This document shows positions 54,450-64,000 of a DNA stretch of 64,000 nt, in pieces. Source of the stretch: Hippopus hippopus (Eukaryota > Mollusca > Bivalvia > Cardiida > Cardiidae); NCBI GenBank assembly GCA_946811185.2, contig OX328101.1, positions 23,234,122-23,298,121 on the forward strand, written 5' to 3'. How positions within the stretch are numbered: the stretch's first letter is position 1; each line of letters opens with the position of its first letter. The notes below the pieces were generated by a model that was given only the letters and a program-made list of their open reading frames with translations, had not been told where the DNA came from and did not search any database. The translations under genes and the position numbers were made by a program.

Positions 54450-54890
54450 ATACACTGGGGAGGAAGCCTTTGAAAAAGATTGTGGGCTGGTTATCAGCAT
54501 TTTCTCCTTTCTCACGATGTTATCTACCGCGTCAAATACAAACATTTGAACCACATTTAATTTGTCGTCAACAAATATTTGAGTCATGCTCTGTGAAAAG
54601 GGGGCTTAATAAATTTGCAAAAAGTATCGACCCATGTCAGCCTGCGCAGTCCGCGCAGGCTGACATGGGCCGAAACTTTTCGCTGTCTTTAAATTTTCTG
54701 TATGTCAAAGGATCATTCGACCCCATGATTCAGTCGGTTGTTTGAAAAAATGGATTTTACGGATCCATAGTAATGTGATGATTTGGTTAGTATCATGCAT
54801 CACGGAGATGCATTAAGCCCCCTTTTGCCAGAGCATGGCTCATTTTCAATTTAGACAGGTCTAAGATTTTGTCCTCAGGTTAAGAGTTGA
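54450..54890 (-). mobile_element. Family A copy split by an inserted family B copy
   Basis: Left part to about 54,579 (tttgtcgtcaacaaatat); the remainder (ttcaatttagacaggtctaag ... gttaagagtt) resumes at 54,846. Confidence 0.75.
54580..54842 (+). mobile_element. Family B copy nested in family A, best preserved of its family
   Basis: TGAGTCATGCTCTGTG ... CAGAGCATGGCTCA. The hairpin atgtcagcctgcgcag/gcgcaggctgacat at 54,634-54,668 is perfect. Confidence 0.88.
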
Positions 54891-55484
54891 AGGTATCGTG
54901 TCGCATGGTTTCCATTTTTCATTTTGTGTCATTTATGTTAAAAAAAGAAAAAGAAGCAGAGATTCAAACCATTTCATTTTTCTCTAAAGGTCTAACTTCT
55001 TAAATACCTATAGCCTAAGATTAGTCTACTTTAAATTTTGATTGGATATGATTGTATAAATTGTACGAAAATAACCGTCTTTGATATAAAGATTTGACAG
55101 TAATTTTCAACATAACTTTGTAACTAAAGACATGGACATGGATATACAAAGAAATCAATACAGCCTCATGTGATTTAATTTCATTGATGTTATTTTCCTT
55201 TACTTAAAAATATGGTTTTCTCTTTATTATTAATATTATTACTGTTATTATTATTATCATTGCTATTCCTGTTGTTGTTGTTACTATTTGAAAATCTAAA
55301 ACGATATACCGAGGCATACCGAAATACTAGTTTATACGGTCACTTCCGCCTACCGATTTTGAATTTTCCTAATTGCAGTCAATGAAGCCATTATTATAAT
55401 TTTTTTCTCGTGCTTTACTACAAAGCTCTTGCCCAAAGATGAGAGAATATCTAAAACGAAAGACATACCATCTTTATTCTAGAT

Positions 55485-55695
55485 TAGACTGCACGTTCTT
55501 GATCTACACTGTACGAAAATTTTCTACCCTCTTTCCTTGAACTCATTACAACTATATCTGTTTACCACACGTCAAAATTTTACACATATTCTTTTTTTTT
55601 TAAACATTTACATACAACTAATTTAAATATTTGGCTTTAAGGGGGTAGAAAACATTGTGGGGGAGAAAGGTCAAATGCTAGTTACCAACATTTTC
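55485..55695. mobile_element. Family C trace and family A fragment
   Basis: 55,485-55,530 gattagactgcacgttcttg. 55,559-55,695 ttaccacacgtcaaaatttt with the core gaaaacattgtgggggag. Confidence 0.5.
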
Positions 55696-55971
55696 TAGAT
55701 AATCGATAAAAGTAAAAGTTAATATATGAGTATAAATGTGACAAAAGGAAACATTGGCTAGCGACAGTCTCGCCTGTTCCATATTTCTTTCCACAAAGTT
55801 GTCTTCAAGTCCTAAAAGCCGGTTTCCACGTTGCATATTTCCCTTTTTACAAATGAAGCTCAACGTCTCACAAATAATTCATGAATGTTTGCAGTCGAAA
55901 CCTAGAAATCGTTTTTAAAAAAAAAAGAAATAGCAATAGAGTAAGTTTCCTATTTGCTAGAATGTTATCTC

Positions 55972-56036
55972 ATCATCAGCATCATCGTCATCATCATCAT
56001 CATCATCATCATCATCTTCTTCTTCTTCTTCTTCTT
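55972..56036. repeat. (CAT)n(CTT)n microsatellite
   Basis: Triplet runs switching from CAT to CTT. Confidence 0.93.
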
Positions 56037-57670
56037 TAAGAATCCGTAAGCAGTAGATATATTAAGAACCTTTTTTAAAATAGGGACAGTGCAAACTGCA
56101 TAAATCTCACGCGTCTAATTTTTCTTAAAGGGGAGAGGGGCTTGTTGGTGTAGAAATGTAGATGAGTACAGTCTATCCATTGTCAAAACTACGTCACATG
56201 AACTGCCCTTTCATTTGAGAGGTCAATAAAATAAGATAAAAACACCCAGTTCAAATTGACACTAAGCAAATACTACACCGATAACAAGTTTAATTAATGT
56301 CGAATCACTTGAAATAAAGATACGTATGTTACTCAAAGCACTTGTAAAAGAACTACGAAGTTTGACGTATTCATTCTTTCTATCGAAATGATATAAAATT
56401 TGGCCTTCAATGTGTTTGTTTATTTTGGTGAATAACAATAAAAATATGGTAAAGATCACCGAGTTAAGAATATTTCTCCAATTCGATGAAAATCGTGTCG
56501 AACAGAACATGGTACTAAGGTAATGTATTGTAAAAAAAAACAGTGAGGTCTACAACATGACAACTCCTATAAACCTTGTGGCAGAAGAAGAAAAAGCTCG
56601 TTAAGGTGGGTGGATGACAAAAGTAGCCGAGATTATAACAAGTAGATTACTGAAAGCGCAAACAAGCCAAACAACGAACGAAAACATGAATCAGTGAGTG
56701 AGTTAGTAAGTAAGGTAACAATATTGCAATATGATTGAAAACACCACCAAAACAAAGACAACTTGAGCTGTGTGTTGACATTTATGGGGTAATTTCGCCA
56801 AGCTTTGGTCAAGAGTCCTTGAAGGACGTTGAAAAGATTTGAAATAAGATTTGGTTACTTATCTATATAGTGTAAACAACTTATAAAAAAACCGTTTATG
56901 TTGCACCCTTCTCCAAAAATGATTGAGATTTCAAAATATTGGACGATCGCTCCAATAATTTTTCACATGGCTAAAGCCACTTTTGATTACTATTGCTGAG
57001 AATACAGGTCAAGACCCGTTTGCACAGAACATGCAGTCAGATCTATGATCTGAACTGTCCGAAATTTTGATGATATACTGTGACACCAAAGATCCTGACA
57101 TCATTGCAACATCTAGTTCTTTTTTCTTATTGAATACATCATAACATGTATATATACTTTTGAGTTATTTCTTATTTGACACACAAAGGGTTCGGCGAAT
57201 GAATTAAGGAATAAGAAGAAAAAGAGTAAGAAAAGAAGAGTCATCCGTCTTAATGCATCATAACTTCTTCAAAAGTTTCAAAGATTATACACGGTGAACT
57301 ACGTTTCTTTTTTTTCCTGATATTAAAGATCCAATATTCCATTCCCTAGTTTGGTAGTTATCTATACACTTCCCCCTGTCGCTATTTCGCAATGGCAAAT
57401 GTTCAAGCAGTAGTGGTTAATAAATCTTTTTCATGGATAAATAAAGAATTGTATTAGATCTTTTTCTTGGACGTGATTTTAAAAAAGGGGCCTCTGAAAA
57501 CAAGGCAAATATCTTACTATCATCTTAATATTCTTTATAATCAATACCAGCACGGATCTTAATTACTGTATGTGCATGTGTTTATGTTTGGATATTTTAA
57601 GGGTAATTATGTATAAGTATATTCCGTCCTTTTCTTGTTTTGTTTCATTTTTCCTCTCTTCCTTTTGGTC
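56037..57670. other. Non-coding stretch
   Basis: A family C trace at 57,000-57,070 (catgcagtcagatctatgat); otherwise nothing recognised. Confidence 0.4.
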
Positions 57671-57673
57671 CTT

Positions 57674-57863
57674 TATACCTTTCCAAAAAAGCACCGTGTA
57701 TTAACGAACCTAAAGAGGGAGGAATTTGAAAAGATTATGGGAAAAGGAGAAAATGTCTTCAACTAATTTTAAGACAAATTTCTTCATTTGAGCAACATTC
57801 CATTAGTCATTCGCTTATGCTTTCAATTTTGACGAGTTTTAAATTTTGTCGTCTTGCACAGAG
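57674..57863 (-). mobile_element. Family A copy, degenerate
   Basis: gattatgggaaaaggagaaa present, right core lost. Confidence 0.55.
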
Positions 57864-58928
57864 ATCAGTAGTTTGTATGCTAGTGTGCTTCTCAGTGCAC
57901 AAATCATCAACAAGCTCTAATTCATCACTACAGTTATCGTTTTCTTTATCATGAATACCAAATATCAACATCGTGCTCACAACTGGTGTTGTTATTCATT
58001 ATGGTGGATCCTCATAACTTTACACATTCACTGTGCAAACCATTCTTAGACATGCCAAAAGCTATTACTTCCCAGGCATACAAAAATTGTCACAAACAAC
58101 ACAAAAGACAAGCATTTGAAGGAACGGAAATATCAACATTCAGCAGTTTAAAAAAGAGCCATTGCTTTTGATAAGCAATAGTTCCTTGTTTCCACAAGGA
58201 TTTCTAAAGCTACGTACTCAAGTAGTGTGCAAAGTCTATGGGTCAATGGATAAGGCTTGGGATTTGTGACCAGAATGTCTATGGCTCTAAACGTCTTTGT
58301 GCATGGCATCATCGCTTAGCATGAGCGATGGTAGAAAACCCAGAAAGCGTCGATAAGTATAAAGGCATCATGATATACCTGAAGCTCTAATTTATTCAAA
58401 AGCTGTGTCACTCCTTACCGTATAGCGTTAACGGGCGTAGAAAAAAATCCAATCCGTTCGTCTCCATCCTCGGGACCCAGGTTTGAAGCATTACGTTACT
58501 CTCCATGCATCGATTACAGAATGAATTGAACTGGGTCACCGAGAATGTTCGTCTCCGTTCGCATGCATTTATTATTCATTTCTCACTTGGCAAAAGTTCT
58601 CTTTGTCCGTTGAATTGGACTGAAATGTTTTGTGCTTGAACTTGCACAAAACTTGAAACAGACCTCATGGCACAGAAGCACCCCCTGGATGTACGGTAAC
58701 CATACGCTGGTATTTGTTTGCAATTCATGTGTTTTTTGTTTTGTATTCGTCCAGGTATTACATCTTGATCTTTGGCTGATCTGATTCTAGGTCGGATACT
58801 ACTGACATGCAACGGCTCAACCGGGGTGGGGTGTTCCTGACATTAATCGCATTTTAAGCTGATAATTCATGACAAGAAACGCATGGAAACTGACGAATGT
58901 TAGGTGGAAAGAGACATCAAATAAATGA

Positions 58929-59440
58929 CGCATATCTACATGGGAATAATAAAACATGGCTCCACTGACTAACTCTCTTGTTATCCTCTTATGTGTCATG
59001 GGTGAGGACTTTCTAAAACTGTGAGGACCGTAATCAGTACCTCATAGAGTGTTGTGTTCGAGCGGCCTTGATCAAGACCAAACTGACGACGTACTTGATT
59101 GTACATGTATATATACTTGGAATAATTATACATAGCTCCCCAAACTCACTTGTTATCCTCTTGCCTGTCATGGGTGAGGACCTTATAAGGACCACCATCA
59201 ATACCTTATAGAGTGTCGTGTTCGAGCTCGCTTGTAAAGTGGCTTTGGCCCAAGCAAAACTGATAACGTATCTACTGGGAAATAATAAAGCATAGCTGCT
59301 CTGACTCAATCTCTTGTTATACTCTTGTGCGTCATCGGTGAGGACCTGAAACTGTGAGAACCGTCATCAATACATCAGAGTGTCGTGTTCGAGCTAGCCT
59401 ATAGTATCAAGCGGCCTTGATCCAGGCACTAATTGACCTG
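58929..59440. repeat. Tandem repeat of three about 170-bp units
   Basis: Each unit holds ctcttgttatcctctt (or tactctt), gtcat(g/c)ggtgaggac and gagtgt(t/c)gtgttcgagc; units start near 58,929, 59,106 and 59,271. Confidence 0.85.
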
Positions 59441-59492
59441 CTAAATGCATATCTGAATATATTGCTCATACACACAACAGAAGATGAAATTT

Positions 59493-59623
59493 TCTTCTGA
59501 CGTTAGAAGACGGCTGAAAAGGAGAAAATGCAGGTTACCAGAATTTTCTCTTTTGCCCCACAATGTTTTCAAAGGTTTCCCTAGGGTCGTTTAAACACGG
59601 AATAGTTTGGTATAAGGTTAGTT
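59493..59623 (+). mobile_element. Family A fragment
   Basis: gaaaatgcaggttaccagaa core; ends tttggtataaggtta. Confidence 0.6.
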
Positions 59624-60044
59624 GATCGTAATTTTTCATAACGAAATTTAAAAAGAAAGAGGTTTTATGTCCCATGAATGTTACCGTAATATCGAGCCTA
59701 GTCCTTCAACAAGCTCCTCCCATACAATGCAATAGAAGTAATAAAAGATGTCAAAAACATCGATCGGCTCAAAACCACCTGCTGACAACTTATTGTTTGT
59801 CTTGTACGTTTGAAAACGTTATGGCATTAGGAGATATTGTTCGTAGCGTGTGTGTAAAAAATTACCAGTCTATGTACGAAACTGAGATTTAAAGAAACCA
59901 AACTTCAAGCTTTGAGTATGACGCAGCATTTCGAACAGAAGACACAAGGTCAAAGAAACAAATCCGGTTTCAGAGACAGATGTATTAGAAACCAAGATTC
60001 ATTCACCAAATATCTTTCTAATTTTTATGTACAGAACTTGCACT

Positions 60045-60306
60045 ATGACGTCAGCAAACATGAAACCGCCCAAAACCATCGATAACGACCTTGACCGGTT
60101 CCTGAAGGAGAGCTGTAAAAGTTACAAAGAATGCAGCATTAAGAACACGGCAAGACGGAACTCGCTACAGAAGAAAACCCTTGGAATAGAATCGGAGAAG
60201 CGTATCGCAAGCGCTAAGTTGTCCAGGGAGGAAAAACAGTTGAGAGAAAATCTCCGACAGATGAATATAGAGAAAGTGAAAAATCATATACTACACAGCA
60301 AGAGAG
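60045..60306 (+). CDS. Unrecognised host gene, exon 1 of 3
   Basis: A strong acceptor (ctaatttttatgtacag) ends at 60034, so this is probably the second exon of the transcript, with the start at ATG 60045; ATG 60027 would lie inside the acceptor. The peptide is basic and helical: DNDLDRFLKESCKSYKECS, then a coiled-coil-like KLSREEKQLRENLRQMNIEK. It ends AGA G|GTAAGG (phase 1). Joined to 62,265-62,399 and 63,453-63,871, the frame stays open for 271 codons. Confidence 0.65.
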
Positions 60307-60479
60307 GTAAGGGGGCACGGTATTTCATCAGATGTACTTGATTGTTGTTTTAATTCTTGATTAAAGGACTATCGATCTGCTTGGCTGAGACAGGACGTCC
60401 CAACCAATTAGATAGTTAGTCTTCATATAAGGAAATTGAAAAATATAAAACAGTCGATGGGACCAAATTTTTCCTCTCA

Positions 60480-60670
60480 TTAACCTTTATCCTGCTAAGT
60501 AACTAAAATGAAATTATCAATTCGATAGTAAAAACCCAAATATTGCTATTTCAAAGTAATGTTTTGGGGAATGATATCTCCTTATTGGACAGTGTAGATC
60601 CAAGATCAGACTGCACGTTCTGTGCAGTCTGATCTGGATCTACATTGTCCGAAAATGGTCAGTGAGTCGT
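60480..60670 (+). mobile_element. Family C copy in intron 1
   Basis: TTAACCTTTATCCTGCTAAG ... gtcagtgagtcg; hairpin agatcagactgcacg/tgtgcagtctgatct. Confidence 0.8.
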
Positions 60671-60719
60671 AAAAAAATAAAAATCATACGTCATTTTAAC
60701 TTATATTGAGGGTCGCTTT

Positions 60720-60890
60720 CAGGTCAGGCATTGTGTTCGTCAAACTAAACTTAAATAAAAGTATCGAAATTTTTGGTCGAAGTACTTTAAACAGTTCAGC
60801 CAATCAGAAACTGTGTTTCTTCGAAATTTATACTGAATAATTTGGAATTAGACTTAGAATATTATTATGAAAGGATAGTGAACAGAGGCC
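60720..60890. mobile_element. AGCCAATCAGAAAC MITE fragment
   Basis: Shares cagccaatcagaaactg and aatttggaattagacttaga with the element at 26,940. Confidence 0.45.
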
Positions 60891-61103
60891 CTCACTGTAC
60901 TTGACCAGAAAGGGAAAAAATGCTTATCAGTGATTTAATAAACGATGTATCTATACACTTTTTATGTATTAGTATTTACACAAAAATCTGACAAGGTTAC
61001 GTATTCCTTTAGACCCATCGTAAAACTCTGAAAGCATATAACCCCTTGAGAGAGGTTAGAGATCAATAGTTTTTTTGTTTTTCTTTGTCAGATGGACTTG
61101 ACT

Positions 61104-61335
61104 CGTTAAATCCCGTGTTTTTACGATCCTTTGGAAGATTGCTTTTTTGAAAACATTGTAAGAAAAGCAGAAAATGCTGGTAACCAGCATTTTCTCCTTC
61201 TCCAACATGTTTCTTACCCTACCAAAATTAATTTTTAAAAAAAATCATTGTAGGTATAATAAATTTGTCATCTGCAACCGGTCTGAACTTGCACGAGCCT
61301 GATTTTTTTTTTTATCGCATGGTATAAAGAGTTAA
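61104..61335 (-). mobile_element. Family A copy in intron 1
   Basis: gttaaatcccgtgtttttac ... ggtataaagagttaa; core gctggtaaccagc intact. Confidence 0.75.
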
Positions 61336-61839
61336 TACTATCCAAAAAATGTCTAATTTAATTGAAAGATTTGGGCAAAATTCCGATATACCTTCTTTAT
61401 GGTATGGAACTGTGTACGGTCAGCCTTGCTAAACCAACCTTAACAAAGGTCGTGAAATTCAATAGGTCTAGGTAACGATCTGGAACCGTATTTCGAGTTT
61501 AATCAGTAAACATGTTCCGGATATTGGCCACGTAAAAACAGACATTATCTTGTCATAAGACTGGATTAATTAATATTTTAGTATCGTCTGTAAAAGAAAG
61601 AGTCCTTGCGGTTGTGTCCCGTAGTTGTAATGGAGTGACCTGTCTAAATCTTAGACTCTCAAAGACGATCGATAAAACGGGTTTTAATAATCTCTAGAAC
61701 AGCCGACCCCGCTAGCTCAGATGGTAATGCCTAGAGTTTAACCAAATTCTTTTTGCTAAATCTAGAATTGGAATAACAACACCATTTTGAGTGGTTCTAA
61801 CAGATCGTTCTGACTTTACTTATGTGGGACCGACCGACC

Positions 61840-62012
61840 AACTGACTGAACGTAACTTTGTTTTACGCCGCTCTAAAACATTACTAGACTAGGACTTTGA
61901 CATGTCTTGCCGAAAGACAGTCCTAAGAACAACATAATGCTTCAAGCGAGGCTCGAACCCAGTGCCTAAAGGTTAAGAGTTCCACACTGACCGCTGAGCC
62001 ACGCGGGACCCC
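61840..62012 (-). mobile_element. tRNA-headed SINE (family G) in intron 1
   Basis: Minus-strand head gtcccgcgtggctcagcggt (A box) and actgggttcgagcctcgc (B box), with the body running to lower coordinates. Not a tRNA gene, since the sequence continues without a closing stem. Confidence 0.65.
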
Positions 62013-62264
62013 TATTTATATGGGAAAGTAGCCAGTTTAATGGAAAGAGTCTGTAGCGTATGCTGGTCAATAAACTCCATTAATGCGTCTATGTGTCCAA
62101 AGATGCAATTTAGCCGCTGTGATAAATTTGAAATATAGTTAAAAACGGCAATAAGGACAAGGAAACCCAAACAAACAAAGCACAAGATGAGTTTCATCAT
62201 AATTCTATTTTTTAGGCCCATTTCCTATTAATAACTACTCATAACCTACTGTCTTTCAATCCAG

Positions 62265-62399
62265 ATCCAAAACCAAAGCAAAAAGATATAGAGCCCGTAA
62301 AAGAACCCTTAGTGATACCCTTGGAGCCCTATCCCATCACATTTGGTCCTCCCAGCCCACCAGCCATCACAGATGTTGAGAAACACTTTGATCATCATG
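62265..62399 (+). CDS. Unrecognised host gene, exon 2 of 3
   Basis: 135-bp exon between acceptor tgtctttcaatccag and donor G|GTGAGT, phase 1 on both sides. Proline-rich, probably disordered: KPKQKDIEPVKEPLVIPLEP, then ITFGPPSPPAITDVEKHFDH. The symmetric phase means it could be skipped without a frame change. Confidence 0.7.
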
Positions 62400-62489
62400 G
62401 TGAGTGTCGATGGCTTTAGAGTCAAGTGGTGAAAATTTTGCTATAAAAGGTGTAAATGACAATTTTAATGATAACATTCTCAGGTTAAT

Positions 62490-62600
62490 TCTTGATAAAT
62501 GCTTGAAGCTTGGTGTAGATACGAGATCAGACTGCGTGCTTTCTTTGCAAATTGACCTTGAGACTTTGCCGACCGCTATGGCGATGGACGAGTGAAGAGT
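62490..62600. mobile_element. Family C trace
   Basis: gtagatacgagatcagactg; heavily decayed. Confidence 0.4.
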
Positions 62601-62604
62601 AAAA

Positions 62605-62866
62605 GAGCGGTACTTTGGCAAAAGGGGTTTTAGTGCATCTCTGTGGGGCATGATACCGAGCAAATTATCATAAAAATATGAACCCTTACAATCAATTTTG
62701 TATAATAACCGACAGAATCATGAGGCAGACTGGTCCTTTGACATGCAGAAAATTGACCAATAGCAAAAGGTTTCGACCCAGGTTAGTCTGCGCGGACTGT
62801 GCAGGCTGATCTGGATCGATAATTTTTGTAGATATATTAAGCCCCCTTTTCACAGAGCATGGCTCA
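62605..62866 (-). mobile_element. Family B copy in intron 2
   Basis: Left TIR decayed (gagcggtactttggcaaaag); ends CACAGAGCATGGCTCA. Confidence 0.75.
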
Positions 62867-63452
62867 TATACAAGTGGATTCTTATGCCATATTAATAAAC
62901 GTTCCTTTAAAAATCGGGAATCTTTAAATATCAATTCTTTTTTTACAAGATATCTAATCAGATTTCCGAACATTAAAGAAAGAAGTTCTGTGCAACTTTA
63001 TCTTTGTTTGCATTGTTTGCAATCAAAGGTTTTGCTACTGGCTATTCGGGTTTTATCATGATTATTTTCTATTCCGCATATCTAATATTGATTGCATGCT
63101 CCAGGTGCATAAGATTCTTTTGCAGGAATACATGACACATGCACATCTCTCTCTCTCTCAACAAAAAAATGAACAGATAGATAAATAAAATATATCAGCT
63201 TGCTGTAAAAAGTGGGGTTTTTTTTATTCTCATCGACCATTTACACGAAAGAGAAAGGAAGCAAATTTGAGATAAATCATTAAACACCATCTCAATATTG
63301 TTTCGTATTCCAGAACCTAATCACACTCTGTCTAAATGAAAGAATGGGTAATTTTTTTTTTCACAAACCAATTTAGTATTGTCCGTTATCTTGTTCATGT
63401 TAAATATGAAAAAACGTATTTTAGAAGAAAATCCATGTCTTCCTTATTATAG

Positions 63453-63871
63453 GTCAACTGTATTCAGCAAGAAGGGGCCGCCGAGTGTCCAGGGAGTTCG
63501 AAGACTTAACTCTTCCTTCACGATCAAAATCATTTTTATCCGATGAACATGGCTCTGAGCCCCACACACGAAGGCGAGTCTATTCAATGTCCCACGCACA
63601 GAATCTTCAAAGCAGAAAAGATAGGAGCCGTAGCGGACATGCGAGTCCTCGAATGTCGCCCGATTTGAGAAGGAAAGTGCTCGGATCAGTAAAAGCAAAG
63701 AAGAGCAGTAACTCTAGTGGATCGCGAGAAAGTATCAGTGACAGCATTAGCTCCCTTGAAGAGTTACACTGGGTGGGAGAACCGGAAGCTATACATTCGA
63801 TACGCAGACCTCGGAAAACAGTGGAAGAACAGGATTTTGAAAGCGAATTACACAGACTTCACTTACACTGA
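63453..63871 (+). CDS. Unrecognised host gene, last exon
   Basis: Acceptor tcttccttattatag, phase 1; open to TGA at 63,869-63,871. Basic and serine-rich: SARRGRRVSREFEDLTLP, RSRSGHASPRMSPDLRRKV, SSNSSGSRESISDSISSLEE. Several RxxS/SP sites suggest a phosphorylated, disordered tail; the end ELHRLHLH is histidine-rich. There is no domain I can name and no poly(A) signal before the window ends. The minus-strand ORF over it (63,447-63,698) is a shadow. Confidence 0.7.
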
Positions 63872-63957
63872 TAAAATGGTTTCGAAAACTTCAAATGTGG
63901 ATCATTTTTTACATTTTTTTATTGCAATATTCCTGGCAATCGAGTTTCCTTCGTCTG

Positions 63958-64000
63958 ATAGCAGACAACTTTTGAAAACATTGTGGCAAAAGGAGAAATT
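63958..64000 (+). mobile_element. Family A copy cut by the window end
   Basis: Starts within gcagacaacttttgaaaaca; left half of the core only. Confidence 0.6.

Overview
The window looks like genomic DNA of a bivalve mollusc. It is AT-rich and intron-bearing, and it is crowded with short non-autonomous transposons and tRNA-headed SINEs. One small secreted cysteine-rich gene resembles the bivalve Cvsi protease inhibitors. The taxon is an inference; nothing in the window names the species.

Region 1 (1 to about 9150) is the right-hand part of an endogenous DNA-virus-like element of Polinton/adintovirus type. It enters from the left edge with a decayed protein-primed family B DNA polymerase (1-2215), followed by an unrecognised frameshifted ORF (2281-2924) and a normal AATAAA signal (3096). 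Then comes an array of small gene cassettes (about 3200-8420) built unlike the polymerase locus. Each has a TATA box under an inverted-repeat promoter (four of the five promoters; one keeps only a half), usually with paired CCAAT boxes, then a short ORF. 22-40 nt past the stop lies a 6-bp stem with a TTTC loop, an ACCA-type flank and a CAAGAAAGA/ACGAAA(A)GA purine element. This is the layout of a metazoan replication-dependent histone mRNA 3' end. Seven such stem-loops are present: six follow ORFs (one on the minus strand) and one is an orphan after a gene remnant. The first two genes are divergent around one shared promoter, as many histone gene pairs are. None of the proteins is a histone. 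The element ends in GGGTAAG iterons, a 20-bp CRE palindrome and two long hairpins (8630-9146).

Region 2 (9150-22,000) is host DNA with few genes: a 326-bp tandem duplication, 152-bp and 87-bp tandem repeats, a minus-strand LINE reverse-transcriptase fossil (14.5-15.2 kb) and a mariner element with an open DD34D transposase (18,892-20,229).

Region 3 (22,000-64,000) carries three host gene models: an unrecognised exon group at 22,757-23,989 (+), a Cys-rich Cvsi-like gene at 38,965-39,751 (-), and an unrecognised three-exon gene at 60,045-63,871 (+) with consistent phase-1 introns. Between them lie dozens of copies of three short element families. Family A has a palindromic core and TTAA-CCCTTT ends. 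Family B has TGAGCCATGCTCTG terminal repeats. Family C has a GATCAGACTGCA hairpin and TTAA ends. There are also several SINE families, a hAT relic with a perfect 8-bp target duplication, a foldback-like element nested in a family C copy, a 21-bp minisatellite split by an inserted TIR element, and a 0.5-kb CT tract.
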